Assembly: GCA_018712515.1 (NCBI GenBank)
Contig: DVGW01000011.1
Span: 124,001 to 188,000, forward strand
Source: Aphodovivens avicola
Lineage (GTDB): Bacteria > Actinomycetota > Coriobacteriia > Coriobacteriales > Eggerthellaceae
Direction: 5' to 3'
Length of the DNA: 64,000 bases
Positions 10,149 through 18,547 of the stretch are shown here, in pieces; the stretch's first letter is position 1, and every line of letters starts with the position of its first letter. The notes under the pieces are model-generated. The model did not search any database. It was not told the origin of the DNA and saw only the letters and a program-made list of their open reading frames with translations. Both the position numbers and the translations under genes were made by a program.

Positions 10149-11168
10149 CTACTTCTTCGCGTTGGGATCGGTCGTGCCCGCGAGCGGCTTCTCGCCGGGG
10201 CGACCGATCGGCCCCACCAGCTCGTGGGCGGTGTAGGGCTCCTCCAGATAGTCGATCTCGTCCTGATCGAGCTTCACGTCGAGCGCCGCCACCGCATCGT
10301 CCACGCGCGATGGCTTCGAACAGCCCACGAGCGGCGATTCGATGCCGCACGCCCACTGCCACGCCAGCGCGACGTGCGCCATGGGCACGCCGTGGCGTTC
10401 CGCCACCTCGACGACGCGCTCGATGATGGGCTGATCCTGCTCGCGCGCCAGGTCGTACTTGCTGCGCACCACCGCATCGGTCTCGCTGCGCTTGGAATCC
10501 CACGTCCACTCGCGCCGGCACAGGTGCCCCGACGCCAGCGGGCTGTACGGCGTGATGGCCATGTCGAACTGGCGACACACGGGAAACATCTCGCGCTCGT
10601 TCTCGCGGTAGAGCAGGTTGTGGTGCGGCTGCAGGCTCGTGAATTTCGTCCAGCCGTTGCGCTCGGCGACCACCTGCATGTTGTGCAGCTGGTAGGCGTA
10701 CATCTCGCTTGCGCCAAGAGCGCGCACCTTGCCTGCACGCACCAGGCAGTCGAGCGCTTCCATGGTCTCCTCGATAGGAGTGCCGTAGTCGAAGCGATGG
10801 ATGATGTAGAGGTCCAGGTAGTCGGTGCCCAGACGTTTGAGCGTGCCGTCGATCTCACGCAGGATGGCCTCGCGCGACAGGCGCCCTTCGTTGAAGAACA
10901 CCTTGCTGGCAAGCACCACCTTATCGCGCGGGATGCCGAGCTTCTTGAGCGCACGGCCGATGTACTCCTCGCTCGTGCCGAACCCGTAGATGTTCGCCGT
11001 GTCGATGAAGTTGATGCCTTGATCGATCGCGCGCTTGATCACCGCGCGCGTCTCATCCTCGGGCAGCGTCCACTGGTGGAACTTAGGCGATGGTTCGCCG
11101 AAGCTCATACCGCCCAAGCAGATCCGCGACACCTCGATCCCGGAATGGCCTAGTTTCGCATATTCCAT
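10149..11168 (-). CDS. Aldo/keto reductase
   Basis: 339-residue NADPH-dependent oxidoreductase with the (beta/alpha)8 pattern. The catalytic tetrad region is visible: the DTANIYGFGTSEE segment (Asp, Tyr), KVFF (Lys near residue 89) and the IIHRFD motif (His). It is of the YajO/yeast-AAD-like family. The start at 11168 follows AAAGGAGAAG. It lies between cupin and flavodoxin-like genes on the same strand and is exactly bracketed by two inverted family A repeats. The physiological substrate cannot be read from the sequence. Confidence 0.92.
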   Translation of the reverse strand: MEYAKLGHSGIEVSRICLGGMSFGEPSPKFHQWTLPEDETRAVIKRAIDQGINFIDTANIYGFGTSEEYIGRALKKLGIPRDKVVLASKVFFNEGRLSREAILREIDGTLKRLGTDYLDLYIIHRFDYGTPIEETMEALDCLVRAGKVRALGASEMYAYQLHNMQVVAERNGWTKFTSLQPHHNLLYRENEREMFPVCRQFDMAITPYSPLASGHLCRREWTWDSKRSETDAVVRSKYDLAREQDQPIIERVVEVAERHGVPMAHVALAWQWACGIESPLVGCSKPSRVDDAVAALDVKLDQDEIDYLEEPYTAHELVGPIGRPGEKPLAGTTDPNAKK

Positions 11169-11203
11169 AGGTGCAGCTTCTCCTTTCCCTGGCTATTGCT
11201 CGA

Positions 11204-11236
11204 AATGAGAAAAAGTGACTGTCCCTTTTTCTCATT
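11204..11236. repeat. Family A palindromic repeat, copy 2 (inverted relative to copy 1)
   Basis: 33-nt element that is the exact reverse complement of the copy at 10052-10084. It abuts the TAA stop of the flavodoxin-like gene (11235-11237). Its read-out explains a false N-terminal peptide beginning MRKSDCPFFS in several frames. Confidence 0.85.
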
Positions 11237-11768
11237 ACAGCGATTTGCCCAGATCGTAGGCTTTTTGCGGGTAGCCGGTCGCGCGGGTCATGCCCGGCGT
11301 GCCGCAGCCGCGGCCCAGGATCATGCCGCAATCGCGCATGTCGAGATAGCGCACGAGCGTCTGATAATGCGCCTCCAGCGCATCGAACGTCCAGTTATCG
11401 CTGTTCCAGGCAACGGCAAGCAGCGCGCATTTGAGATGACGGCGCGTGATGCTGCCGTTGGCGGAGCAGAAGCGATCGATGACGATCTTGAGCTGGGCGC
11501 TCATGCTGTAGTAGTACAGCGGCGTGGCGAACACCACCATGTCGGCGGACAGGATCTGGGTGCGGATACCGTCCATGCCGTCATGCTGGATGCACGGGCC
11601 CTCGTAGCCGCAGCGGACGCAACCCGTGCACGGAGCCACGTCGGCACGGCCGACGTCGATGCGGACCACCTCGTGCCCCGCCTGGCGCGCGCCTCGTGCG
11701 AACTCCTCCGCCAGAATGGCGGTGGAGCCGTTGATGTTGGGGCTTCCCTGCAAAACGACGATCTTCAT
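11235..11768 (-). CDS. Flavodoxin-fold NAD(P)H-dependent oxidoreductase
   Basis: 177 residues of the NADPH-dependent FMN reductase / iron-sulfur flavoprotein type. The FMN phosphate loop is QGSPNINGSTAILAEEF at residues 7-23, followed by CTGCVRC...C, a short cysteine motif shared with iron-sulfur flavoproteins, and ATPLYYYSMSAQLK, the usual second flavin loop. The start has GGAGGAG upstream. It is the first gene of the minus-strand group with the aldo/keto reductase and cupin, and is driven by a near-consensus promoter divergent from a TetR-family gene. Confidence 0.88.
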   Translation of the reverse strand: MKIVVLQGSPNINGSTAILAEEFARGARQAGHEVVRIDVGRADVAPCTGCVRCGYEGPCIQHDGMDGIRTQILSADMVVFATPLYYYSMSAQLKIVIDRFCSANGSITRRHLKCALLAVAWNSDNWTFDALEAHYQTLVRYLDMRDCGMILGRGCGTPGMTRATGYPQKAYDLGKSL

Positions 11769-11847
11769 AGCATCATCTCCTCCGCATCCATCACTTCCTC
11801 AATGGACAATCCGCCTGTTCGTGTAAGGCAAAGCACTCTCGGGCTGT

Positions 11848-11876
11848 ACTATACGTTACACATTGTTACTTGTAAA
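11848..11876 (-). promoter_or_regulatory. Promoter with overlapping putative TetR-type operator
   Basis: On the minus strand a -35 TTTACA (11871-11876) and -10 TATAGT (11848-11853) are separated by 17 bp, close to the sigma-70 consensus, and face the flavodoxin-like gene. Between and over these boxes lies an interrupted inverted repeat TTACA-N10-TGTAA (11856-11875), a plausible binding site for the TetR-family protein encoded divergently. Binding is inferred from position only. Confidence 0.65.
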
Positions 11877-11899
11877 GAGCTTTCGCTATCACTTTATCT

Positions 11900-11930
11900 T
11901 TGCAAACGATCTAACCTTATGAGGTATACT
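11900..11930 (+). promoter_or_regulatory. Putative promoter of the TetR-family gene
   Basis: TATACT at 11925-11930 is a good -10 box. The best -35 is TTGCAA at 11900-11905 with a long 19-bp spacer. It lies about 95 bp before the regulator start and 25 bp from the putative operator at 11856-11875, so autoregulation is possible. Confidence 0.45.
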
Positions 11931-12023
11931 GAACGAAATCCAAGGAAAGGGCGGCCGCCTCTCGCCTGTCGGAAAGACGGCGGGAGACGAGCGCATGCTC
12001 CGAGCTAACGAGAAGGGCGTATC

Positions 12024-12665
12024 GTGCCGGATTTCATCAGGGCGCGCAGCAGCGCACAAAAAGAGCAGCGTATGGCGGAGATCAAGCAAGCTGCCGACGA
12101 GCTTTTCCACGAAAAGAGCTACCACGAGATCACGCTCAAGGGAATCTCGGAGCGTCTGGGCTGGTCGCACGCCGCTCTCTATAAATACGTGAGTACCAAG
12201 GAAGATATCTTCCTTGAGTTGTGCGCTGACGCACGCGGCGAATACACCGCATCGCTGCTCGCCGCCTACCCAACCGGCTGCGCCTATTCGCGAGAAGTCC
12301 TGGCCCAGGTCTGGACCGAACAGCTTAACAGCCATCGCGATTACCTCGCCTACAGCGATCTCCTGTTCACCATCATCGAAACCAACGTGAGCGCCGAGCG
12401 TCTCGCCGAGTTCAAGCGAGGCTATTACGAGGAAATCGACCTGCTTTCCAAGCGTTTTCAGGATAACCTCGGCATCGAGCCCGATCGAGCCGGACAGTTG
12501 TTCAATTCCGTGCTGTTCCATGCCTGCAGCATCAACAGCTGGTGCAATGAAAACCCGCTTGTCGCTGAAGCGATGGAGATAGCCGGCCTCGAGCAGCGCG
12601 TCCCCGATTTCAAAGAGGAGATGCGCGATTTCATCGAGATGTGCCTCGCGCATTACTGCCGCTGA
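12024..12665 (+). CDS. TetR-family transcriptional regulator
   Basis: 213 residues. The N-terminal helix-turn-helix is clear: IKQAADELFHEKSYHEIT, then LKGISERLGWSHAALYKYVS (residues about 40-65), and KEDIF at the domain end. The C-terminal ligand-binding part is helical, with no recognised ligand. GTG at 12024 follows GAGAAGGG; ATG at 12072 is an alternative but lacks a good ribosome binding site. It is divergent from the flavodoxin/aldo-keto/cupin genes and likely represses them, perhaps in response to an electrophile or oxidant. That role is inference from position. Confidence 0.88.
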   Translation: MPDFIRARSSAQKEQRMAEIKQAADELFHEKSYHEITLKGISERLGWSHAALYKYVSTKEDIFLELCADARGEYTASLLAAYPTGCAYSREVLAQVWTEQLNSHRDYLAYSDLLFTIIETNVSAERLAEFKRGYYEEIDLLSKRFQDNLGIEPDRAGQLFNSVLFHACSINSWCNENPLVAEAMEIAGLEQRVPDFKEEMRDFIEMCLAHYCR

Positions 12666-12876
12666 ATCGACCGGCAAACCGACTCCGCGCGTCCGCGATA
12701 GCCGCAGCTACAACGACGGGGCTGCCCATCCCGCGAATCCGCCCACATCCCTGATACCGCGCTTCCCAAACCACACTTCCCCATCATCGCGGACGATGGG
12801 ATAATGAAAGGGTACACGCTGCGCTCGGGCAGCCGCCCTTGCAGCGGAAGTCGTCTTCCAAGAGAAGGGATGCGCC

Positions 12877-13803
12877 ATGCTTCACGAAGTCCAGTTCCCC
12901 TCGTCCAACGGCCGCGACCAGGTCACCGGCTGGATCTACGTTCCGGCGACCGAGCCCGAGGGCATCATCCAGCTCGTGCACGGATTCGGCGAGCATTCGC
13001 GCCGCTACTTCCACATGATCGTGGCGTTCATGGACGCCGGCTACATCGTCGCCGCCGACGACCACGTTGGCCACGGCGCGACCGCCATCGCCAACGGCAC
13101 GTGGGGCGACTGGGGCGACGCCGGCCCGCACACCATGATGGAAGACGAGAAGCTGTTCAAGGACATCGTCTGCGAGAAGTACCCCGAGCTGCCCTACTAC
13201 ATGTTCGGCCACTCGATGGGCTCGATGATCGCGCGCGACTTCTCCGCGAAGTACGGCGAGGAGCTCGACGGCGCGATCTACTGCGGCACCACCGGCATCT
13301 TCAAGAACACCCACGAGGTCCGCGCCAAGCTGGATGCCGTCATCGAAGCCGGTGGGGCGCATGATTCCGACCCGGCGTTCGTTGGCGAGCTGATGGGCTG
13401 GATGTTCTCCCGCTGCGCCGAGGGCGCCAACCTCGGCAACGAGTGGATCTGCCACGATCCGTACGTCCAGAAGGACCACGCCGAGGATCCGTTCGACGCG
13501 TTCACCCATCCCACGCACAACATCAGCCTGCGCGACTTCATCGACATGATGCTGTGCATCGAGGGCGAGGAATGGGCCGAGAAGGTCCCCGAGGATCTGC
13601 CGATCCTGCTGATCGCCGGCGACCAGGATCCCGTCGGCAACTTCGGCGAGGGCGTGTACCAGGTGGCCAACTGGCTCACCGACACCGGCCACGACGTCAT
13701 CACGAAGCTGTACTCCGGCTACCGCCACGAGATTCACAACTACGACGACATCAAAGACGATGTCGAGCAGACCATCATCGAGTGGATCGAGATGCAGTTC
13801 TAG
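12877..13803 (+). CDS. Alpha/beta hydrolase, lysophospholipase/monoacylglycerol-lipase-like
   Basis: 308 residues. The catalytic triad is visible: nucleophile Ser in GHSMGS near residue 111, Asp in IAGDQDPVG near residue 250, and His in YRHEIHNY near the C-terminus. The oxyanion segment is LVHGFGEHSRRY. This arrangement matches PldB/monoglyceride lipase-type hydrolases. There is no signal peptide, so it is cytoplasmic. The ATG follows AGAAGGGA. A GATAAT box at 12800-12805 may belong to its promoter. A terminator follows, so it is probably a single-gene unit. Confidence 0.9.
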   Translation: MLHEVQFPSSNGRDQVTGWIYVPATEPEGIIQLVHGFGEHSRRYFHMIVAFMDAGYIVAADDHVGHGATAIANGTWGDWGDAGPHTMMEDEKLFKDIVCEKYPELPYYMFGHSMGSMIARDFSAKYGEELDGAIYCGTTGIFKNTHEVRAKLDAVIEAGGAHDSDPAFVGELMGWMFSRCAEGANLGNEWICHDPYVQKDHAEDPFDAFTHPTHNISLRDFIDMMLCIEGEEWAEKVPEDLPILLIAGDQDPVGNFGEGVYQVANWLTDTGHDVITKLYSGYRHEIHNYDDIKDDVEQTIIEWIEMQF

Positions 13804-13835
13804 ACCTTGAGCCCTGGGCACCATCCGACCTGGTC

Positions 13836-13867
13836 AACGGCCTCTTCGCACGAAGGGGCCGTTTTCA
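13836..13867 (+). terminator. Intrinsic terminator after the hydrolase gene
   Basis: Stem formed by ACGGCC(T)CTTC and GAAGGGGCCGT with a short loop, followed by TTTTC. It lies 33 bp after the hydrolase stop and before the convergent MFS transporter gene. Confidence 0.8.
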
Positions 13868-13893
13868 TTGCGGCTCCTGCGCGGTCGTCGCGC

Positions 13894-15219
13894 CTATGCC
13901 TCGTCCTTCGAGGAGTACGCGATGGTGAGCTCCGCCTCGTCGCGGACGTTGCGCTTGATGATGCGGAAGCACAGCAGCGCCGTCACGGGGATGGCGAGCG
14001 CGAGGATGCCGCCGAAGTCGAAGCTGCACGCCGCGCCCATCGTGTCGATGATCGTGCCGGCGACGGTGGGACCGAACGCCATGCCGCAGGTCGCGCCGGC
14101 GTTGAGCCAGGTGATGGCCTCGGTCAGCCGATCGCCGGGCACCGCGCGCTCGCAGGTGGCGTTGGCGACGATGAGGAACGGCGCGTATGCGAACGCGGCG
14201 ATCGTGCCCACGAGGAACAACGACAGCGTCGAGTCGATGAGGATCATCGTCCCGTAGGCGCAGCCGATGACCACCGCGAACAGGATCAGCTGGCGGTATT
14301 GGGGCATGCGCAGGCGGATCATGCCGAACACGAAACCCATCAGCATCGAGGCGACGCCCGAGGTCATGAGGACGACGCTGGCGAACGTCGTGTTGCCGAT
14401 CTCCTCGGAGAACGACACCGTCGACGTGTCGAACACGCCGTAGAACGCGCCGACGAACAGCATCAGCACGAACAGGACGCGCACGATCGACGAGGTGCGG
14501 AACACGCTTTTGCGATGCGCGAAATCCTCGGCGGGCGCGGACTCGGCGCTCCCGCTCGATGCGACGCCCCCGTCGGCGGAGGCGGGTTCATCCCATCCGG
14601 GCTTCGGCTCGGTCGAGCGCGAGCACATCAGAAGCACGGTGCCCGCCGCGAATGCGACGCCGCCGAACACCATGCCCGCGATCGGGGCGATGGTCGACGC
14701 CAGCGCGACGGAAAGCGAGGGGCTGAACATGAACCCGATGTCGTCGAGGACGCCTTCGTACGAGAACATCGTGCGCATGATCGGGGCGGCGTTTCCCAGC
14801 TTGCCGGAGCGGATGAGGTACGTCCAGCGCGCGCGGGCGAGCGCGGGCGGGTTCGGCGAAGCCCCCATCAGGACCGCCGCGGCGAACAGCGCCCCCTCCG
14901 GCCCGTCGAACGCGACGATCGCCACCATCAACACGAGCCCCGCGAGGTTGATAAGCGCCGCCCAGGGCACGACGCGCGACTGCCCGTAGGTGTCGACCAG
15001 CTTCGACACGCGCGGCGCGATGATGAACGTCGCCAGCGCGATGACCGACGACACGAGGCCTGCGACGAAGAACGAGAACCCCGAGAGGCTGAGCATCGTC
15101 ACCGTCCCGATGGTGTTCATATACGGCAGAAAGCGCATCAGGAAGCAGCCGATGTCGAACGGACGCGCCTCGCGCACACGCAAGATCGCCTTGTACACTC
15201 CGGGATTGATCGCCGACAC
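13894..15219 (-). CDS. MFS transporter
   Basis: 441-residue polytopic membrane protein with about 12 hydrophobic segments in two halves. They are separated by a hydrophilic Ser/Ala/Glu-rich loop (about residues 215-240), the typical major facilitator layout. The substrate is not recognisable; the sequence resembles actinobacterial drug/sugar exporters in general pattern only. I choose the GTG start at 15219 because AAGGAGG lies 6 nt before it. The longer frame from 15240 has this binding site inside the coding region. It is convergent with the hydrolase gene. Confidence 0.85.
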   Translation of the reverse strand: MSAINPGVYKAILRVREARPFDIGCFLMRFLPYMNTIGTVTMLSLSGFSFFVAGLVSSVIALATFIIAPRVSKLVDTYGQSRVVPWAALINLAGLVLMVAIVAFDGPEGALFAAAVLMGASPNPPALARARWTYLIRSGKLGNAAPIMRTMFSYEGVLDDIGFMFSPSLSVALASTIAPIAGMVFGGVAFAAGTVLLMCSRSTEPKPGWDEPASADGGVASSGSAESAPAEDFAHRKSVFRTSSIVRVLFVLMLFVGAFYGVFDTSTVSFSEEIGNTTFASVVLMTSGVASMLMGFVFGMIRLRMPQYRQLILFAVVIGCAYGTMILIDSTLSLFLVGTIAAFAYAPFLIVANATCERAVPGDRLTEAITWLNAGATCGMAFGPTVAGTIIDTMGAACSFDFGGILALAIPVTALLCFRIIKRNVRDEAELTIAYSSKDEA

Positions 15220-15266
15220 CCGCCGCCTCCTTCCTTGCATTCGTATGCAGCAGCAGCCATTCTACC

Positions 15267-15322
15267 TAAGGAAAAGGGAGAAGGGCAGTTCGCAGCTGCC
15301 CTCCCCCATCCCCTTTCCCATC
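15267..15322 (-). terminator. Probable terminator downstream of feoAB
   Basis: Inverted repeat with nested arms AAAGGG/CCCTTT and GGGCAG/CTGCCC. On the minus strand it ends CCCTTTTCC, located 48-103 bp past the feoAB stop and before the MFS gene. The family A repeat at 15332-15363 lies between it and feoAB. Confidence 0.6.
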
Positions 15323-15331
15323 GGCGACGGA

Positions 15332-15363
15332 AATGGGAAAAAGTGACTGTCCCTTTTTCTCAT
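15332..15363. repeat. Family A palindromic repeat, copy 3
   Basis: Same element as at 11204-11236 in the same orientation, with the left arm degraded (AATGGGAAAAAG instead of AATGAGAAAAAG). It sits 7 bp after the feoAB stop codon. Confidence 0.8.
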
Positions 15364-15369
15364 CGGGCG

Positions 15370-17727
15370 CTAGGCGGCGCCCAGCAGCAGGCCCGCGCCA
15401 TGCACGGCGAACGCGACGACCCAGGCGACCGCGAGCTGCCAGAACGCCACGCCGATCGCCCATTTGCCGCCCAGCTCGCGCTTGACCGAGGCGAGCGCCG
15501 CGATGCAGGGCGTGTACAGCAGGCAGAACACCAGCAGGCTCATCGCGGCGAGCGGCGTCAGTGCCGCCGTGATGGCGCCCACGCTGCCGAACAGGATCGA
15601 CAGCGTCGACACCACGCTCTCCTTTGCCATGACGCCCGTGATGAGCGCGGTGGAGATACGCCAATCGCCGAACCCGAGCGGCGCGAAGATCGGCGCGATC
15701 CAGCCCGCGATCACCGCCAGGATGCTGTTCTGCGAGTCGGACACCACGTTGAGCGTGAAATCGAACGTCTGCAGGATCCAGATGACGATGGTCGCCACGA
15801 AGATGACGGTGAACGCGCGCTGCAGGAAGTCCTTCGCCTTGTCCCACAGAAGCCTGCCGACGTTCTTGGCGCCGGGCAGGCGGTAGTTGGGCAGCTCCAT
15901 CACGAACGGCACCGCCTCGCCCGAGAAGAGCGATTTGCGCAGCAGCAGCGCGACCAGGATGCCCACGACGATGCCGCCGAAGTAGAGCCCGACCATCACG
16001 AGCGCCCCGTTGGCGGGGAAGAACGCCGCGGTGAGGAACGCGTAGATGGGCAGCTTGGCCGAGCAGCTCATGTACGGCGTGAGCAGGATCGTCATCTTGC
16101 GGTCGCGCTCGGAGGGCAGCGTGCGCGACGCCATCACGCTCGGCACCGTGCAGCCGAACCCGATGAGCATCGGCACGATGGAGCGCCCCGACAGGCCGAT
16201 CTTGCGCAGCAGCTTGTCCATGACGAACGCCACGCGCGCCATATAGCCCGAATCCTCCAGGATCGACAGGAAGAAGAACAGCGTCACGATGATGGGCACG
16301 AACGACACCACGCTGCCCACGCCGTTGAACACGCCGTCGATCACGAGCGACTGCAGCACCTCGTTGACCTGGGCCGCCGCCATGGCATCCGCCACCAGGT
16401 CGGTGAGCCATCCGACGCCCGCGTCCAGCAGCTCCTGCAGCCACGCGCCGATCACGTTGAACGTGAGCCAGAACACGAGCGCCATGATCGCGACGAACGC
16501 GGGGATGGCGGTGAAGCGCCCGGTCAGGACGCGGTCGATCTTCTGGCTGCGCACATGCTCGCGGCTCTCATGCGGCTTGACGACGGTGAGGGCGCACACG
16601 CGGTCGATGAAGCTGAAGCGCATCTCGGCGATGGCGGCGGCGCGGTCGAGCCCGCGCTCGGCCTCCATCTGGCTGATGATGTGCTCGAGCGTCTCGCGCT
16701 CGTTCTGGTCGAGGTCGAGCGCGTCGAGCACCAGCTGGTCGCCCTCGGCGAGCTTGCTCGCGGCGAAGCGCAGCGGGATGCCGGCGCGTTCGGCATGGTC
16801 TTCGATGAGGTGCATGATGCCGTGCAGGCAGCGATGCACCGCGCCGCCGTGGTCGTCCGGATCGCAGAAGTCCTGGCGCACAGGGCTTTCCTGGAACCGG
16901 GCCACATGGACGGCGTGGTCGATCAGCTCGGCGGTGCCCTCGTTGCGCGCCGCCACCAGCGGCACCACGGGGATGCCGAGCAGCTCCTCCATCTCGTTGA
17001 CGCGGATGGAGCCGCCGTTGCCCGTGACCTCGTCCATCATGTTGAGCGCCAGCACCATCGGAATGCCCAGCTCCATCAGCTGCATCGTCAGATACAGGTT
17101 GCGCTCGATGTTGGTGGCGTCGACGATGTTGATGATGCCGTGGGGGTGCTCGTCGAGCAGGAACGCACGCGTGACCAGCTCCTCGCTGGTGTAAGGCGAC
17201 ATCGAGTAGATGCCCGGCAGGTCGGTGACGAGCGTGTCGGAGTGCCCCTTGATGGGGCCGTCCTTGCGGTCCACCGTGACGCCGGGGAAGTTGCCCACAT
17301 GCTGATTGGATCCGGTGAGCTGGTTGAACAGCGTCGTCTTGCCGCAGTTCTGATTGCCGGCAAGCGCGAACGTGATCGTCGTGCCGTCGGGTAGCGGCGT
17401 CTCGGTCGCCTTGTCATGGAAGCGCGCACCGCCCTCGCCCAGGCCGGGGTGGCTGAGCGGCGCCGACGCGCGGCGCGCCTTGCGCTCCTCGCCGGCGTCG
17501 CGCACGTCGGACACCTCGATCCGGGCGGCGTCGTCCAGGCGCAGCGTCAGCTCGTAGCCGTGCACGCGCACTTCGACCGGATCGCCCATCGGGGCGTGCT
17601 TGACCATGGTCACGTCCGCCTGGGGGATCAGGCCCATATCCAGAAAATGCTGGCGCAGCGCGCCGTCGCCGCCGACACGCTCGACTGTGGCGGTCTTGCC
17701 GATGGGCAGCTCTTTCAATGTCGTCAA
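15370..17727 (-). CDS. feoB: FeoA-FeoB fusion ferrous iron transporter
   Basis: 785 residues. Residues 1-75 are a FeoA SH3-like domain (LKELPIGKTATVERV..., LDMGLIPQADVTM). A linker leads to the FeoB G domain with G1 GNQNCGKT at 124-131, G3 DLPGIYS, and G4 NMMDE. The membrane part has the two Gate motifs, including GFGCTVPS and SCSAKLPIYAF. It imports Fe(II). TTG at 17727 is taken as the start because AGGAG lies about 8 nt upstream and the FeoA domain begins right there. An ATG at 17799 lacks a binding site. The fused form is common in anaerobes. Confidence 0.93.
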   Translation of the reverse strand: MTTLKELPIGKTATVERVGGDGALRQHFLDMGLIPQADVTMVKHAPMGDPVEVRVHGYELTLRLDDAARIEVSDVRDAGEERKARRASAPLSHPGLGEGGARFHDKATETPLPDGTTITFALAGNQNCGKTTLFNQLTGSNQHVGNFPGVTVDRKDGPIKGHSDTLVTDLPGIYSMSPYTSEELVTRAFLLDEHPHGIINIVDATNIERNLYLTMQLMELGIPMVLALNMMDEVTGNGGSIRVNEMEELLGIPVVPLVAARNEGTAELIDHAVHVARFQESPVRQDFCDPDDHGGAVHRCLHGIMHLIEDHAERAGIPLRFAASKLAEGDQLVLDALDLDQNERETLEHIISQMEAERGLDRAAAIAEMRFSFIDRVCALTVVKPHESREHVRSQKIDRVLTGRFTAIPAFVAIMALVFWLTFNVIGAWLQELLDAGVGWLTDLVADAMAAAQVNEVLQSLVIDGVFNGVGSVVSFVPIIVTLFFFLSILEDSGYMARVAFVMDKLLRKIGLSGRSIVPMLIGFGCTVPSVMASRTLPSERDRKMTILLTPYMSCSAKLPIYAFLTAAFFPANGALVMVGLYFGGIVVGILVALLLRKSLFSGEAVPFVMELPNYRLPGAKNVGRLLWDKAKDFLQRAFTVIFVATIVIWILQTFDFTLNVVSDSQNSILAVIAGWIAPIFAPLGFGDWRISTALITGVMAKESVVSTLSILFGSVGAITAALTPLAAMSLLVFCLLYTPCIAALASVKRELGGKWAIGVAFWQLAVAWVVAFAVHGAGLLLGAA

Positions 17728-18101
17728 AGCAGTGTCTCCTCGCAGGGATGGCGCAGCGGCGGGCGATCCGCTCTTCGGAGGCCCTCCGTCTTCCGCCACC
17801 GCTTAGGTTCTCGTCGTCTGTCACCGCCCACTATAAAGGTTTTGGCGAAACGGCGCAGCAAGCGCGGTCCGCTCGCAGCCAAAGCGGGATGGAAATCGAA
17901 CAAAGGAGGTGGTCGGAAGACGAAAATCGGCCTCCTTGGCACCGTTTTTACCCAATCGGACGGAGAAAGCTCCTCCTTATTGAGGTTTTCATCCCAAATG
18001 GTTTTCGATGGATGATAATCGTCTCAAGGAGGCAAGGTGCCAATGGGAGAAGGAGACCATCCCCCATCTCATTCCCTGATGAAGCGATCCGCCGATGTTT
18101 G
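17728..18101. other. Intergenic region upstream of feoAB
   Basis: 374 bp without a convincing gene. On the minus strand TATAGT (17832-17837) could be the feoAB -10 box. The heptamer TTAGGTT at 17803-17809 matches half of a DtxR/IdeR iron box, but the second half is missing, so iron control is only a suggestion. The stretch 18030-18075 contains imperfect GGGAGAAGGAGACC/CATCCCCCATCTCATTCCC pairs resembling a decayed repeat. Confidence 0.4.
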
Positions 18102-18169
18102 ATGTGACGGGGGACGGTCCTTCTGTCACATTTGAATAATGCGACAGAAGGACCGTCCCCCGTCACATC
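18102..18169. repeat. Family B palindromic repeat, copy 1
   Basis: 68-nt near-perfect inverted repeat. Each arm carries the core GGGGACGGTCCTTCTGTC, with a short AT-rich centre (ATTTGAATAAT). It lies between feoAB and the glycine riboswitch. Related copies occur at 24719-24783, 25669-25736 and, split, at 40401-40549. Confidence 0.9.
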
Positions 18170-18217
18170 CGTGCGCCCCTTATCACCGATGTTTTGTCAC
18201 GAGCCGGTAAAAACCGT

Positions 18218-18245
18218 TTGACAAGCGTCGAAGCGCGTCTACAAT
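18218..18245 (+). promoter_or_regulatory. Sigma-70 promoter for the riboswitch-symporter transcript
   Basis: Perfect -35 TTGACA (18218-18223) and -10 TACAAT (18240-18245) with a 16-bp spacer. Transcription would begin near 18252, about 30 nt before the riboswitch structure. Confidence 0.8.
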
Positions 18246-18279
18246 ATCCCCCATATCAAACGCATAGCGCATCCCGCCG

Positions 18280-18420
18280 AAGCGCCCTGGATCGCAAAGA
18301 GACTGGGCGTGGATGGGACCTCTGGAGAATCCCGGCCGACCGGGTGCCGAAGGGGCAAGGCGAGCGGCAGTGACGAGTTGCTGCGCATCGCCGAAACTCT
18401 CAGGCAAAAGGACAGAGAGC
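18280..18420 (+). ncRNA. Glycine riboswitch (singlet aptamer)
   Basis: The conserved aptamer core is readable: GGGACCTCTGGAGAATCCC, then GTGCCGAAGGGGCAA, a variable stem, and GCCGAAACTCTCAGGCAAAA ending GGACAGAG. Only one full aptamer is present. It is preceded by a small helix (CGCCC at 18280 with GGGCG near 18308) in the position of the ghost aptamer seen with singlet glycine riboswitches. It lies in the leader of a sodium/glycine-alanine symporter gene, so glycine probably controls uptake of its own transporter substrate. Confidence 0.93.
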
Positions 18421-18436
18421 TACACGGTTGAGCCGC

Positions 18437-18461
18437 AGCGCCGCATGGTTCGGCGGTTTTC
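18437..18461 (+). terminator. Putative expression platform of the glycine riboswitch
   Basis: A short hairpin (GCGCCG / CGGCGG) followed by TTTTC, 17 nt after the aptamer and about 85 nt before the symporter start. It could be the regulated terminator. The direction of control (on or off with glycine) cannot be told from the sequence. Confidence 0.5.
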
Positions 18462-18547
18462 GGGTTTCAGCCGCGCGCTTCTCACCTCCTCCTTTTCCAG
18501 ATCCCCCGCGACGGAATGCGTTCGGAACGTCGTGAAAGAGGGGAACT

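Noticed and set aside
13807..17394. 1195-codon open frame on the plus strand
   Set aside because: Antisense shadow of the MFS and feoAB genes. Composition is Arg/His/Asp-rich, with no family motif, a typical artefact in GC-rich DNA. The same applies to other long antisense frames over leuS, guaB, and blocks A-C.
17803..17809. DtxR/IdeR iron box before feoAB
   Set aside because: Only one half-site (TTAGGTT) is present; the opposite half does not match.
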